Source of the DNA: Scilla litardierei
Lineage: Eukaryota; Streptophyta; Magnoliopsida; Asparagales; Asparagaceae
Direction: 5' to 3'
NCBI GenBank assembly: GCA_030789695.1
Contig: CM061141.1
Coordinates: 171,692,807-171,756,806 of the forward strand
Length of the DNA stretch: 64,000 nucleotides
The notes under the pieces: generated by a model
Told to the model about the DNA's origin: nothing
Seen by the model: only the letters and a program-made list of their open reading frames with translations
Databases searched by the model: none
Part shown: in pieces, positions 25,135-34,400 of the stretch
Layout of the letters: each line of letters starts with the position of its first letter
How positions within the stretch are numbered: the first letter of the stretch is position 1
Translations under genes and position numbers: made by a program

Positions 25135-26779
25135 GATGGAGTCTTCTTGAGGCTTGGAGCTAGAGGGATGTAGGAGGCATCGAGAATAAGTAAGAGAGTT
25201 GGAAAAGCTTCCATATTGAGGTAGGAACCCCTCCCCTAATGGTATATTATGTTAGTCGTAGCTTAATTGAACTATTATTTTGTTATGAAGTGGCTGAAAT
25301 TTAGTTCAGTTTTCCCTGATTGCTGTTTTTATTAAGACATGGGAAAATTCTGAAAAATTTCTACTAAAAGGAATGGATAGTTAACTACAACTTTCATGTT
25401 TGAAGTTTTTCAAATTTCGAAATGCAATTAGGTCTAAATGGAACTATTTCCAAAGTATCAGATTCTGCCAGATTTTACATCCTCTCAATAAACTGACTAT
25501 ATCTCCTACTGTAGATATCCAAATTCTGCAAACTTCGTCATTTTGAACATCTACACTTCAAGATCTACAATTTTTATGTTCAATAAAAAATCAGAATCTG
25601 GCTGGAAAAGGTTGAGATTTATTGAAGAAGTTGTGTCATATTTTTTGAATCTGAATAGATCTGCTATGTTTTACGGTACAAGTCACAATAATTAGCATAT
25701 ACATCCTAAATTTCAGATATTTGATAAATGAAACCTTGACTAGTAGATCTATGAATTTAATTTATTAAGTTTTGTTAAATTCACAATGAAATTGGGTGAT
25801 ATCTGCCAACATATATAACTGTCTGTATTTTCCCAGCAAACTGAATCGTTCAAGTAGCACTTTGAATTGTGTATTATAGATATTCTTCCTTTCATTACTC
25901 ATGATGCTTGTTGACACATGGAAAAAAGTTTGATAGTGTGGTTTGCTTATGGATTAGTTCATGTTCTAAGGGCCATGTTAATAATAACACCCACACAGTG
26001 TTCGTGAAAATGCCCAAATGAAGGCAAAATCCAGAAACTGGAGAAATGTGCTTTCATACATTTATGTCATGAACCAAGTTGTGAATTGATAATGTTTGGG
26101 ACATGTAAGGCATGGTTTCATATATCATAGTAATGAATTGAAATGGATATGATGAAGGGCATGACACTTCGTTTTATGACCTATGTTGATATGTGATGTG
26201 GCTATGATGGAGGCATGCCACTTAGGTGCATGACTCATATTGATATGAATGAGAAATGTTGACACTTGAGGCCATGCCATCACGACTCCTATAATATAAC
26301 TTATGATGGTTAACTCAAAAGAGCTTTGAATGTCTCAGTCCTCTCTAAATATGGTGAGTTTCTAAGATGGAATTTGGGGGAATATCTGAGTAAGAGCATC
26401 CATAAGGACTGGACTTGGATGTGGAGATTCTTATCACCCACTCACCTGCAGGGAGTGGATGACCCATGGTAGTTGTGATGACTATTTTCACTCGCCTTAC
26501 AGGGTGTGACCGTGTGATATGTGTGGTGATGTGGAGGATATTCGCACTCCTGCCAGGGACGAGGTATTTCGAGAGGCCCTGTTAAAATTCATCAGTGCTA
26601 CCACTAGCAGGGTAATTTGAGTGCCACCCTACCTTGGGGTGAGGTCCATGTCCTTATGTCCTGCATTTACCCAGGGTTTCGGAGAAATATCAATAACTGA
26701 AGACTTTTACTTTATCATAATATACTTGTGATTATTTCCCTTACTTGTTATAATTGTAATTGCTATAAATTACATGTTA
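25135..26779. other. Non-coding, probably LTR-derived sequence
   Basis: No supportable gene. It includes the second copy of the 1-674 repeat (25491-26169). The continuation (26170-26779) contains GCACTCCTGCCAGGGACGAG and GCCACCCTACCTTGGGGTGAG, the sort of text seen in chromovirus LTRs. It stops inside a satellite monomer at 26780. The assignment to a Tekay-like LTR is inference from general resemblance. Confidence 0.5.
25491..26169. repeat. Direct repeat, right copy
   Basis: Same sequence and orientation as 1-674. Past 26169 the sequence continues (TTCGTTTTATGACC) where the left copy is replaced by the inverted repeat, so this copy probably preserves the uninterrupted state on that side. Confidence 0.75.
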
Positions 26780-27719
26780 TTTGCATATTTTTATAAGCTC
26801 GGGGCTGTTTTTCTACATTTTCTGGAAGATATATATCTTTTTATTAAATGACATAAATTTTGGCCTAATTTTGTCTTCTCTTATTTTTTTTCATTGAAGA
26901 TAGCGATCTCCTTGTTACGACGGACATTTTTGCAGATTTTTCTGACCTTCGGGCTATTTTCTTCATTTTCTGTAAGACATGAATCTTTATATTAAATGAT
27001 ATGATTTTTATAGCCTAATTTTGTCTTCTCTTATTTTTCAGTTGTCGGTTACCAAGGATATTTTTACAGATTTTTCTGAGATCGATGGTATTTTCTTTAT
27101 TTTCTGTAAGATACGAATATTTTTATTAAATGAAATGGTTTTTATAGCCTAATTTTATCTTCTCTTATTTTTCATTTGAAGATGGTGATATCCCGGTTAC
27201 ACCTGACATTTCTGCAGATTTTTCTGAGCTCAATGCTATTTTCTATATTTTTTTGGAAGATATGGATGATTTTATTAAATGATATGATTTTTGGCCTAAT
27301 TTTGTCTTCTCTAATTTTTTTCATTGAAGATGGCGATCTCCTGGTTCCAACGAACATTTTGCAAATTTTTCTGAGCTCCGTGCTACTTTCTACCTTTTCT
27401 ATAAGATATGGATCTTTATATTAAATGATAGGATTTTTATAGACTAATTTTGCCTTCTCTTATTTTTCAGTTGAAGATGGCGATCCCCCGGTCCAAACAG
27501 AAATTTTTGCAGATTTTTCTAAGCTTCGATCTATTTTCTACATTTTCTGTAAGATATGGATCTTTATATTAAATGATATGATTTTTATCGCCTTATTTTA
27601 TCTTCTCTATTTTTTCAGTTGAAGATGGTGATCTCCCGATTCGAACGGACATTTTTGCTGATTATTCTGAACTCGGGTCTATTTTTTAAATTTTCTGGAA
27701 GATATGGATCTTTATATTT
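26780..27719 (+). repeat. ~150-bp satellite, block 3 (about 6 monomers)
   Basis: Same monomer and orientation as blocks 1, 2 and 4. It starts inside a unit at TTTTTATAAGCTCGGGGCTG and ends after GATATGGATCTTTATATTTA, where retroelement sequence takes over. Confidence 0.93.
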
Positions 27720-27935
27720 AACTCGATCGAATAGGGAGGAATTAAATATTTAAGAAGAGGGGGTAGTCATCAAGAATTGCTTCTTCACGAAGCTCCGGGA
27801 TATAATGCACATTGATGCATCAGAGTCAAGAGGACTCGTGCCAGAAATGTGCAAACCCAAATCACACCTAACAACCAGCCTAGCAATCAAACCCTATTTT
27901 AGCAAACATAACATATTCAAGCAACCAAACATATT
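27720..27935 (-). other. Remnant downstream of the zinc-knuckle ORF
   Basis: About 215 bp between the satellite and the zinc-knuckle ORF. No protease motif (D-S/T-G) or other domain is recognisable. Confidence 0.4.
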
Positions 27936-28502
27936 CTAACAAGCAAGACTGTCTAAGGGAAGAAGGCAACTAGACTGAGGGTTACCTGCAATAATCTCGT
28001 ACACAGTCTCAGCCTCAACTATAATCATCAGGGAAGCCTGCCTCCTCAGCGGAAAAGCCTGCCGAAAAGCCTGCTTCTGTGGAACAAGGGCTACCCCACG
28101 TCTAACAGCTACGGGTGCTTTTCGTAGTTGAGCTCTGCCTGGCGCTTTTCCCAGATGCTTAGCTCTCGGACAGTCCTTTAAGGTATGCGTTGCGGCACCA
28201 CAAATCAAGCACTGGCCCATCTTCCGCCTGCACTGTTCCTTCTTATGACCAATCTTGCCATAATGATGGCACACCTTCCGACTCGGCCCAGCTTCCGGTG
28301 CTTGCTGCTGCGAAACTCTATCCGATGCCTTCCGTAGTTGATTTGCATGCCGACAATCCTTCGTCGAATGAGTAGCACCACCACAAACCAAACACTGACC
28401 TAGAAAGCTTCTGCACTGCTCCTTGACGTGCCCGGTCTTGCCGCAGAAATAGCAAGCCTTCAGAGTAGATCCACCAGCTTGGGTCTGACGTCTTCTAGCC
28501 AT
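27936..28502 (-). CDS. Short Gag-like protein with four zinc knuckles
   Basis: An intact 188-residue frame begins MARRRQTQAGGST about 150 nt after the LTR. It has four CCHC-type knuckles in two tandem pairs: CYFCGKTGHVKEQC and CLVCGGATHSTKDC (about residues 17-50), then CHHYGKIGHKKEQC and CLICGAATHTLKDC (about 78-111). The third lacks its second Cys (Tyr instead). The two pairs, with their linkers, are an internal duplication of about 60 residues. The tail is Arg/Lys/Ala-rich. The capsid domain of Retrotrans_gag is missing, so the protein could bind nucleic acid but probably not assemble particles. It is most likely a trimmed retroelement gag rather than a host zinc-finger gene, given the flanking LTR. 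Confidence 0.7.
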   Translation of the reverse strand: MARRRQTQAGGSTLKACYFCGKTGHVKEQCRSFLGQCLVCGGATHSTKDCRHANQLRKASDRVSQQQAPEAGPSRKVCHHYGKIGHKKEQCRRKMGQCLICGAATHTLKDCPRAKHLGKAPGRAQLRKAPVAVRRGVALVPQKQAFRQAFPLRRQASLMIIVEAETVYEIIAGNPQSSCLLPLDSLAC

Positions 28503-29425
28503 CTAGCGCCATAGAAATGGACCCAAAATTAGACTCAAAGCTTAATGACTCGGATGTCGAACTTAGTTTATTGGACATTCTAATATTATTATCGTTATTC
28601 CGATAATCGCAGTTACAGAAGAGAGACCTGCATGGGCCACCAACAAAACCTGTCACGCCCCGCTTCTCAAAGCAATGGAGGCGAAACGTGAGAAGGTCCG
28701 CACAGACGTGGAGCTGTGAAGCCACACGCCTGATAAGCATCAATAAAACATAAGCAGGTCCCTGTAACCACGAACAAAACAAGATAATAACGCAAGGAGA
28801 TACAGAAATAAAATCCCAAATCTCAATAATGTCCAAACATTAAAATTAAGTTCAACATCCAGAAAAGCCACCAGGCTAAAAGAAAGAGTCTAGGCCCAAA
28901 ACATGGCCAACAAAAGCCAACACGGCACAAAGTATTGGTGCTACGCACCGACAACAAAAACAGTCTAAAACGAAGAACACAAGCAGCTTCTACGACTGAT
29001 CGTCCGTGTCCTCGTACTCCTCAACGAACGCAGGCTCTGACTCAGCGTCAGCAAACACCACGTCCTCCGCAGCACTCTCAGGCTCAGGATCTAACATGTG
29101 TCACCTAAAAGAGTAAGGGGCACATGTCAGCAAGTCTAAAAGACTTGGGCAAGGAAACTGAAAGGAAGGTAAAATAACAACCTAGCAGTTATAGTATGAT
29201 GCATAGCATGACAAGTATAAATTGGAAGTGACAAACAAGGTAGGGTGCAAGTAACAAGTAACAAGTATGGCATGGATGGCAAGTTTTACAAGTATAAACA
29301 CGGACAAGTACAAGTCAAGTAAATCACGTCAAGTAAACACGTCGTGCACAGAGATTCCGCCTGTTGGCTAGAGTGGCTGATCGGGCCAACTCCTAAGCTC
29401 AAGTGACCGTTTATCTCTACCCCTC

Positions 29426-29573
29426 CACGTATATCGATCTAGGGCATTACCCCGAACACGGAAAGCTCGCTTCTGGATCATGAGCCAGGAAGTGTTTTGC
29501 ACGTATATCGAGCCATGGCCTTACCACCGAACACGGAATGCTCGCTTCTGGATCACGAGCCAGGAAGTGTTTT
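29426..29573. repeat. Two-copy tandem repeat in LTR (~74 bp)
   Basis: CACGTATATCGA...GAACACGGAAAGCTCGCTTC...GAGCCAGGAAGTGTTTT occurs twice back to back with a few substitutions. Confidence 0.8.
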
Positions 29574-30367
29574 TAACAAGTATGGCGTAGGGTTATGCCC
29601 GCATAGCAGGTGCCTAGCCGGAAACACAGATTTGTACAAGTATGTAGCGTGTGCTACGAATGCAACATACAAGGCATGGGTGACATGGCATGGCAAGTAG
29701 TAGTGCAAGGCGTACAGTTAAAGTATTAAACATGGCAGTTAAGATGCATGGATGACAGCAAGTACAAAATAGCAAAAGGAGTCGGGTCTAGCTTCGTTGT
29801 CAAGCTAGATCCTGAAATTTGCGCCTAGGCAAGTATCATTTCGTCGCCTAGTCTCTTTTACGCCTACAACAAGAAAATGGCCTAAAACATGGCCTAAAAC
29901 CCTAAGTGGCAAGTTTCACTTGCCTAGCACCGAGGATGACGATCACGAAGGCACGTCACAAAATGTTAGATACGGGGATGAGATCGCTGTCATGGCAAAA
30001 AAACATTAGAACAACATCCAACCTAGTTTATTATTAGGGTTTCAATAAAATCACAAAGAGGGTTATGAGAATATCATAGGATCGAACCCTACCGTATAGA
30101 AGCGGAAGATCGATGCCGAGCAAGCACGGCAACGGAAGAACGATTCGAAGAACTACGGCTCAGATCTGGAAATGGGGAGAAAATCTGGAGAAATTGGGGT
30201 TTTGTGGGGTTTGCCGACGGCCTAGAGGAGATGGCCGGCGCAAATGGAGAGGGAGAGCGGCTCTTGAGGAAGGAGGAATGGCTAGATGAAGGTTGGAGAA
30301 GATCAGAGGTCAAGGGGGAAAGGAAATGGCCAAGAGAAGAGAAAGAAAGAAAAGAAAACGTTTGGGG

Positions 30368-30375
30368 TTTAAATA
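30368..30375 (-). promoter_or_regulatory. TATA-like box of the Tekay-like LTR
   Basis: The minus strand reads CTATTTAAACCCCAAACG. It lies on the downstream (leftward) side of the palindrome cluster at 30445-30699, as expected for U3 elements upstream of a TATA box. Confidence 0.5.
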
Positions 30376-30444
30376 GAAAATCGTGTGGCGGCTGGGCAAA
30401 CCCTAGATTTACGACAGCGGTTAGTCGGTCAAAGAAGAGTTGTT

Positions 30445-30699
30445 GACCGACTAGTTCGAGAACTAGTCGGTCGGTAGACCAACTGTAACCGACTAAAAGC
30501 AAACAGTAACTCAGGTCGTCAAAATGGTCAAGGACTAGTCGGTTAAAGAACACTGGCTGACCGACTAGTTTCACATCTAGTCGGTCGGTAGTTGTTCTTA
30601 GACCGACTAAGAGTAAACAGTAACTTCTGAATTGTTGATTCAATGAACTAGTTGGTTTGAGAAGAGTTCCTGACCGACTAGTTCTCAATCTAGTCGGTC
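30445..30699. promoter_or_regulatory. Three spaced inverted repeats, GACCGACTAG...CTAGTCGGTC
   Basis: Arms GACCGACTAG and CTAGTCGGTC face each other at 30445-30472 (12-bp arms, CGAG loop), 30559-30586 and 30672-30699. The repeats are 113-114 bp apart, so the whole is a three-unit tandem repeat whose best conserved parts are the palindromic arms. Position upstream of the TATA-like box suggests protein-binding sites in U3. Confidence 0.8.
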
Positions 30700-31023
30700 G
30701 GTCCCCCTTCTCGAACCAACTAAGGTGCACGAAAAGTGCCGAATTGAAGCGCGAAGCTTCGGGAAGATTCCTATGGCTTCTAGGATCAACCTATCTCTAA
30801 GATATGAGCGATTTGAAGTTCTTCATGAGTGACTTACTCCAAGATCAACGATTCAAAGGAAGAAGCTAGAAAATCACAACGAAAAAAACGAAAACGAAAG
30901 CTACGGAGACGAAAACCACACGTAAGGAGAAAATCCTCCAAAACATATATATATAATATAGATAATCCAAACACATGAAAAACAAGTCGTTACAAGTCCT
31001 TAGTTCACCGTCTAAGGTGACCT

Positions 31024-31204
31024 TCCCGATGGTCGCGGAAATCTGGGAAAGGTAGTTGTGTCATCCGTATGACGTCCGGGTCCCCTTTTATGACGAGCGG
31101 ATTTGCTTTCCTCGGGGTAACGAAGTCAGCGTCTATGTCGAGAGCTTTCTCCTGGGACTCCGTTTCCCCCCTTCATCCCTTCATCATCCAATTCATGGAG
31201 CACC
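31024..31204 (+). pseudogene. Tat antisense ORF, 5' part (PF04195-type)
   Basis: Reading frames show YDERICFPRGNEVSVYVESF followed, after a one-base shift in the C-run at about 31166-31171, by LHPFIIQFME. This resembles the N-terminus of the 'putative gypsy-type transposon' domain PF04195. The frame is then cut by the LTR inserted after 31204 and continues at 37185. The start of the gene is not clear. Confidence 0.7.
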
Positions 31205-32117
31205 TGATTCGGGTTCAATATTACATATTTAACCCCCCATTTAACCCTATTTTGTGCTCATGTGATGCTACATTGTTCTCTTATACATACGTATTTTGTA
31301 CACAATTATTTATTAGAGAAAACACCTTATTTGAGCACAAAACAGCAATTAATGGAGTATTTCTGCACTTTTTATATTTTTTTCTAGATTGGTCTCGATC
31401 TCACGATTCCAACGACTATTTATTCGTATTTTTCTGAGATCTGTGCTAATTACTGTGAATTTTTGAATGCAGAATACTATTTTAATGAATAAATACGAAG
31501 AAACATAGAGGAAATACGCCGTATATATGGCGTACATACGTCAGCCGCGTACGGAGGGACAGGTCGCATCAATCCACGTGGCCCCGCCCCGCATCCAACG
31601 GCCCGTGCTCACCCGCTGCCGCGAGAAATAGCGGGCGGTGTGGGCGATTTTACACTGTCGGATGGCAATCCGACGCTCAAGATTGGGCCTGCAGCGGATT
31701 CGAAGGGCTCACGATCTTGACCGTTGGATTAAGATCCAACGGTTGAGTTAATCCCGAACGCGAGGAGAACGGAGCAGCGGGCGGGACTGTTGAATGCCAC
31801 GCGGCGGCATGCGGTTTAATCCCGCCTGAGATCAACGATCACAATTCTCTCCGACGCGTACTCGGAAGCTACGATGGGGCGAAATTTTTAAGGCGATGTG
31901 GCCAATCTCCGATCGCTGGATCATGTTCGTACGGCCCCCGATTGAAGACGAAGATTAATCGAAGCGGGCGCGCACGAATCTTGACGCACACGTGGCGCCC
32001 GCTCGGACTATCTCGACTGAGATGTGCGATGGAGATTTGAGGCGCTCGTGGGTGCGGGTTTAAGCTGATTCGGGTGCGGTTTTGAACCCGTTAAGCCTAT
32101 CAAACCCGCAATGCCTC

Positions 32118-32125
32118 TATATAAG
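32118..32125 (+). promoter_or_regulatory. TATA box, LTR of Athila-like element 1
   Basis: TATATAAG in CCTCTATATAAGCATATTTC, between GC-rich U3 and the AT-rich transcribed part. The same box is at 36262 in the second LTR. Confidence 0.75.
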
Positions 32126-32511
32126 CATATTTCTAGGGTTTTTGGGCAAATTCTGGCGTATTATGGGCGTATTGGAGGCTCTAGGAGCCGTATTTCTCCT
32201 CTGAAAAATTCTGTAAAATTCCAGAGGCTGTTCTTAGTATTTCCAGAGAGTTTTGGGTCCTAATTTGGAGATTTAGTGACGAATTCTTAAACTTCTACCC
32301 CGTATTTGACGCTTTTCTATCGTATTTGGCTATTAGAATGAAGTATTTTGCTATGATCATTGATTATTCTTGCATTATGAGTAGCTAAATCTTATTTGTG
32401 CATGGTATGGAATAGTTAGGGGATATGATTTGTGTTTGTTTGGTTGAATATTCATTGTGCTTAATCGTTAACGTTGATAAAGTTGTCAACTTTGGTATTA
32501 AATCGTCTTTT

Positions 32512-32742
32512 TCATCTTCCAAAAGAAGTGATTGAGTTGATGATCGCCCCAAAAGGGTGAGTTTTGATCTCTCCAAAAGAGAGTTTCATACCGTAGTTGT
32601 AAGATTATAACTTTAGCAACGATTTTATTCATATAGTGCTTTAACCCCCAAAAGGGCATCTTCCGATGAATTGCTCCCAAAAGGAGAATTCATTGAGTTA
32701 TATTGGGTATTTTCCAGTGAATTGCTCTCAAAAAGAGAATTC
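32512..32742 (+). other. Six-hairpin series with constant CAAAA loop
   Basis: Hairpins at 32512-32531 (TCA-t-CTTC/GAAG-TGA), 32544-32560 (TCGCCC/GGGTGA, one G.U), 32569-32583 (CTCTC/GAGAG), 32646-32656 (CCC/GGG), 32668-32691 (GAATT-g-CTCC/GGAGAATTC) and 32719-32742 (GAATT-g-CTCT/AGAGAATTC). All have a CAAAA loop. The stems differ in sequence yet pair, and the last two differ by a C-G to U-A exchange. They lie about 390-625 nt downstream of the TATA box, in the R-U5 part of the LTR. The second LTR repeats them at 36656-36886, with the outer stem of the fifth weakened. Confidence 0.8.
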
Positions 32743-33046
32743 ATTGTGTTATATTCATCAACCAAATTAATACGAATTATTGATCCTAATGAACCCATAC
32801 CATGTGCATATTTTTCATAGATATTTTCACGAATTTTCTTCGTTCGCATTGTTCACCACGATCAACTCCATTCACATCACCATCAATATTGAAGCGGTTA
32901 GTTTCTTTTCATCGGATTTCTATTTGATTTGAGCTGTGGTTGCAACAGATTTCCTCCCGAGGATTCGACATCTGGACTCCCAGATTATATTACTTGTACG
33001 GACTATTGCGCTTGAGAGAAGCACTATTTTGGGCCTACCAAGTTTT

Positions 33047-33064
33047 TGGCGCCGTTGCCGGGGA
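33047..33064 (+). other. Primer binding site of Athila-like element 1
   Basis: TGGCGCCGTTGCCGGGGA, 6 nt after the LTR end. This is the usual primer site of plant Athila-type gypsy elements, generally assigned to tRNA-Asp. The same site occurs at 57405. Confidence 0.88.
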
Positions 33065-33320
33065 GGAATGGTTTGTTACCACGGTTTATTTCATTCAGAG
33101 GACCTTCGGTGAGATCTTTCCACTTTACTGTATATAAATTTTTGTTTAATTTTATTGTACATAAACTTTATTTATTTATTTTTTTTTAAAAATGGAGTAT
33201 ATGAATTTCTATTGCACAAACAATTGGCATGATGCAGAGTACGCTAATGCACACAAACATAGGATGGAGAAGCTCAAGATCGTTAATTTTAATCAAACTG
33301 ACTGTGAACTTTCTTTCAGG

Positions 33321-33482
33321 CCTGGAGGAGGTTCACAAACATAGTATCGAGCTATCTGCAGCATGGGTACACAAATGAAGAGCTTATGGCGTCCTTCCTA
33401 GATGGACTACGACCACAGCTGCAGGAATTATTGGGAGGCATGACGTCGACAGAGGCGTGGGAATACATGGAGTCTCTGTAAG
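33321..33482 (+). pseudogene. Athila-type gag remnant
   Basis: A 53-codon stretch AWRRFTNIVSSYLQHGYTNE...LLGGMTSTEAWEYMESL resembles the distal part of the Retrotrans_gag domain (the region usually reading like AWERFKELL...LIQTFYNGL). The N-terminal two thirds of gag are missing, and the frame ends at TAA (33480-33482). Confidence 0.65.
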
Positions 33483-33939
33483 AAAATTAAGAAACCAGGG
33501 AAGAGACTTCAGAGTGCGATTCAACGGAGCCTTCGTGCCTCGATCAAGGGGAGCAAAGCGTAGACGTGCCTTTGCAATCCTTGAAAGAGGAAGTTTACCT
33601 GATTATTCAGACACAGGAGGCTACATCCCATCAATTCCAGGAGAAGTTCCTGCTCGGAGTCCGCAGATTCAAAAATCTATTGAAAATCTTAATTTGATTG
33701 CCACTTGCTTAGAAGAAAGAAATTTTTTTGAAATTCAACTTCAAGAATTTAATACGAATTTATCTTCTATTGCAGGTATATCGAGCAAGCCATGTCATGT
33801 TGAGGACACGAATAAAAATATCTACATGGCAGAAAGTGTGTGCAAAAGAGAGGACACGCTAGCAATTTTGGATGAACGAGAGGAGGAGACAGCTAGGGAC
33901 AAGGGTTTTAAGATTATCGCCATGGAGTCAGAACCATGA
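33457..33939 (+). CDS. Unrecognised 160-aa ORF in Athila-like element 1
   Basis: Open frame overlapping the gag remnant in another phase. It has an Arg-rich N-terminal third (MGIHGVSVRKLRNQGRDF...RSRGAKRRRAF as separate pieces) and an acidic, helix-prone C-terminal half. I recognise no domain. It may be a shifted continuation of gag rather than a real gene; persistence of the frame may be chance. Confidence 0.3.
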   Translation: MGIHGVSVRKLRNQGRDFRVRFNGAFVPRSRGAKRRRAFAILERGSLPDYSDTGGYIPSIPGEVPARSPQIQKSIENLNLIATCLEERNFFEIQLQEFNTNLSSIAGISSKPCHVEDTNKNIYMAESVCKREDTLAILDEREEETARDKGFKIIAMESEP

Positions 33940-33951
33940 CCTCCTCCAGTT

Positions 33952-34311
33952 TTGTCCCAAAATCATTTACCCCTCTCCACAATGATCGAGCATCATACCG
34001 AGAGTAGTGCATATCTTTCAGGGAGTAGTCGTCAACTTTCTTTAATTTATTTCAACTATTTTGATGACTACATTTGGAATATTTTTGTTGAAAGGAACTT
34101 TAAACTAATTTGGACTGACATAACTCATCTCTTGCAGGACATTGATAAACAAGTTATAGAGATGCTTGGAGTTGTGTTGCTGGGGTCTAATTTAGCTTCT
34201 GGAGGAAAAATAATCGCCGAGGAGTGCAATGAGCAAATTGAACAACTTCCTCCACAATTAAAGATTCGGGATCCGCCATTTGATCACGGTGTGTTCTTTC
34301 CAGTAGTGTAG
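33952..34311 (+). CDS. Unrecognised 119-aa ORF in Athila-like element 1
   Basis: Open frame 13 nt after the previous one, ending at TAG (34309-34311) about 50 bp before the conserved CGACATTGAGGACAATGTCC. No known motif is seen; it is rich in His, Ile and Leu. Its place just upstream of the 3' signal matches where accessory ORFs end in Athila elements, but its identity is unknown. Confidence 0.3.
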   Translation: MSQNHLPLSTMIEHHTESSAYLSGSSRQLSLIYFNYFDDYIWNIFVERNFKLIWTDITHLLQDIDKQVIEMLGVVLLGSNLASGGKIIAEECNEQIEQLPPQLKIRDPPFDHGVFFPVV

Positions 34312-34360
34312 ATTTTATATGCTTTCTAGGTTGCTTGCTTGAATAAACTCGTACCCCTTT

Positions 34361-34400
34361 CGACATTGAGGACAATGTCCATCTTTAGTTGGGGGGTGTG
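34361..34400 (+). other. Athila 3' signal: GACATTGAGGACA and TTGGGGGG tract
   Basis: CGACATTGAGGACAATGTCC followed by TTAGTTGGGGGGTGTG is the well-known Athila-lineage text after the last ORF. It lies about 950 bp before the 3' LTR. It contains the self-complementary GACATTGAGGACAATGTC (18 nt). The equivalent is at 63798-63833 in element 2. Confidence 0.75.

Larger units (their letters stand above)
27720..30994 (-). mobile_element. Truncated Tekay-like Ty3/gypsy element (5' LTR and gag)
   Basis: The minus strand carries a 2.3-kb LTR (30994-28652), a 150-nt leader and a zinc-knuckle ORF (28502-27936), and is cut by the satellite at 27719. Orientation rests on the ORF strand and on a TATA-like TTTAAATA read on the minus strand inside the LTR. 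The sequence after the LTR (minus strand GGTTTTGTTGGTGGCCC) is not a clean tRNA-iMet primer site. Pol and the other LTR are absent. Confidence 0.65.
28652..30994 (-). repeat. LTR of Tekay-like element (about 2.34 kb)
   Basis: Proposed ends: minus-strand TGTAACGACTTG at 30994 and GGGGCGTGACA at 28652 (plus strand TGTCACGCCCCG, a very common chromovirus LTR end). TGTAACG/CGTGACA are near-inverted. I chose 30994 because flanking sequence from 30995 fits the neighbouring Tat antisense ORF region. The second LTR is missing, so the right boundary is not confirmed by alignment. Confidence 0.6.
31205..33040 (+). repeat. 5' LTR of Athila-like element 1
   Basis: Begins TGATTCGGGTTC and ends GGGCCTACCA. 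In order it holds a satellite-like module (about 31385-31470), a near-palindrome TACGCCGTATATATGGCGTA (31516), GC-rich U3, a TATA box (32118) and the hairpin series (32512-32742). Confidence 0.95.

Noticed and set aside
666..25143. Target-site duplication for the inverted-repeat segment
   Set aside because: Flanks GCATGACA and ATGGAGTC do not match in any 8-11-bp register I tried.
28629..28651. Primer binding site next to the Tekay-like LTR
   Set aside because: The minus strand reads TTGGTGGCCCATGC, which does not match the tRNA-iMet complement closely enough to call.
30089..30730. 213-codon minus-strand frame in the Tekay-like LTR
   Set aside because: It runs across the palindrome array and TATA-like box in U3; Ser/Pro-rich composition follows from the DNA repeats, and no domain is visible.
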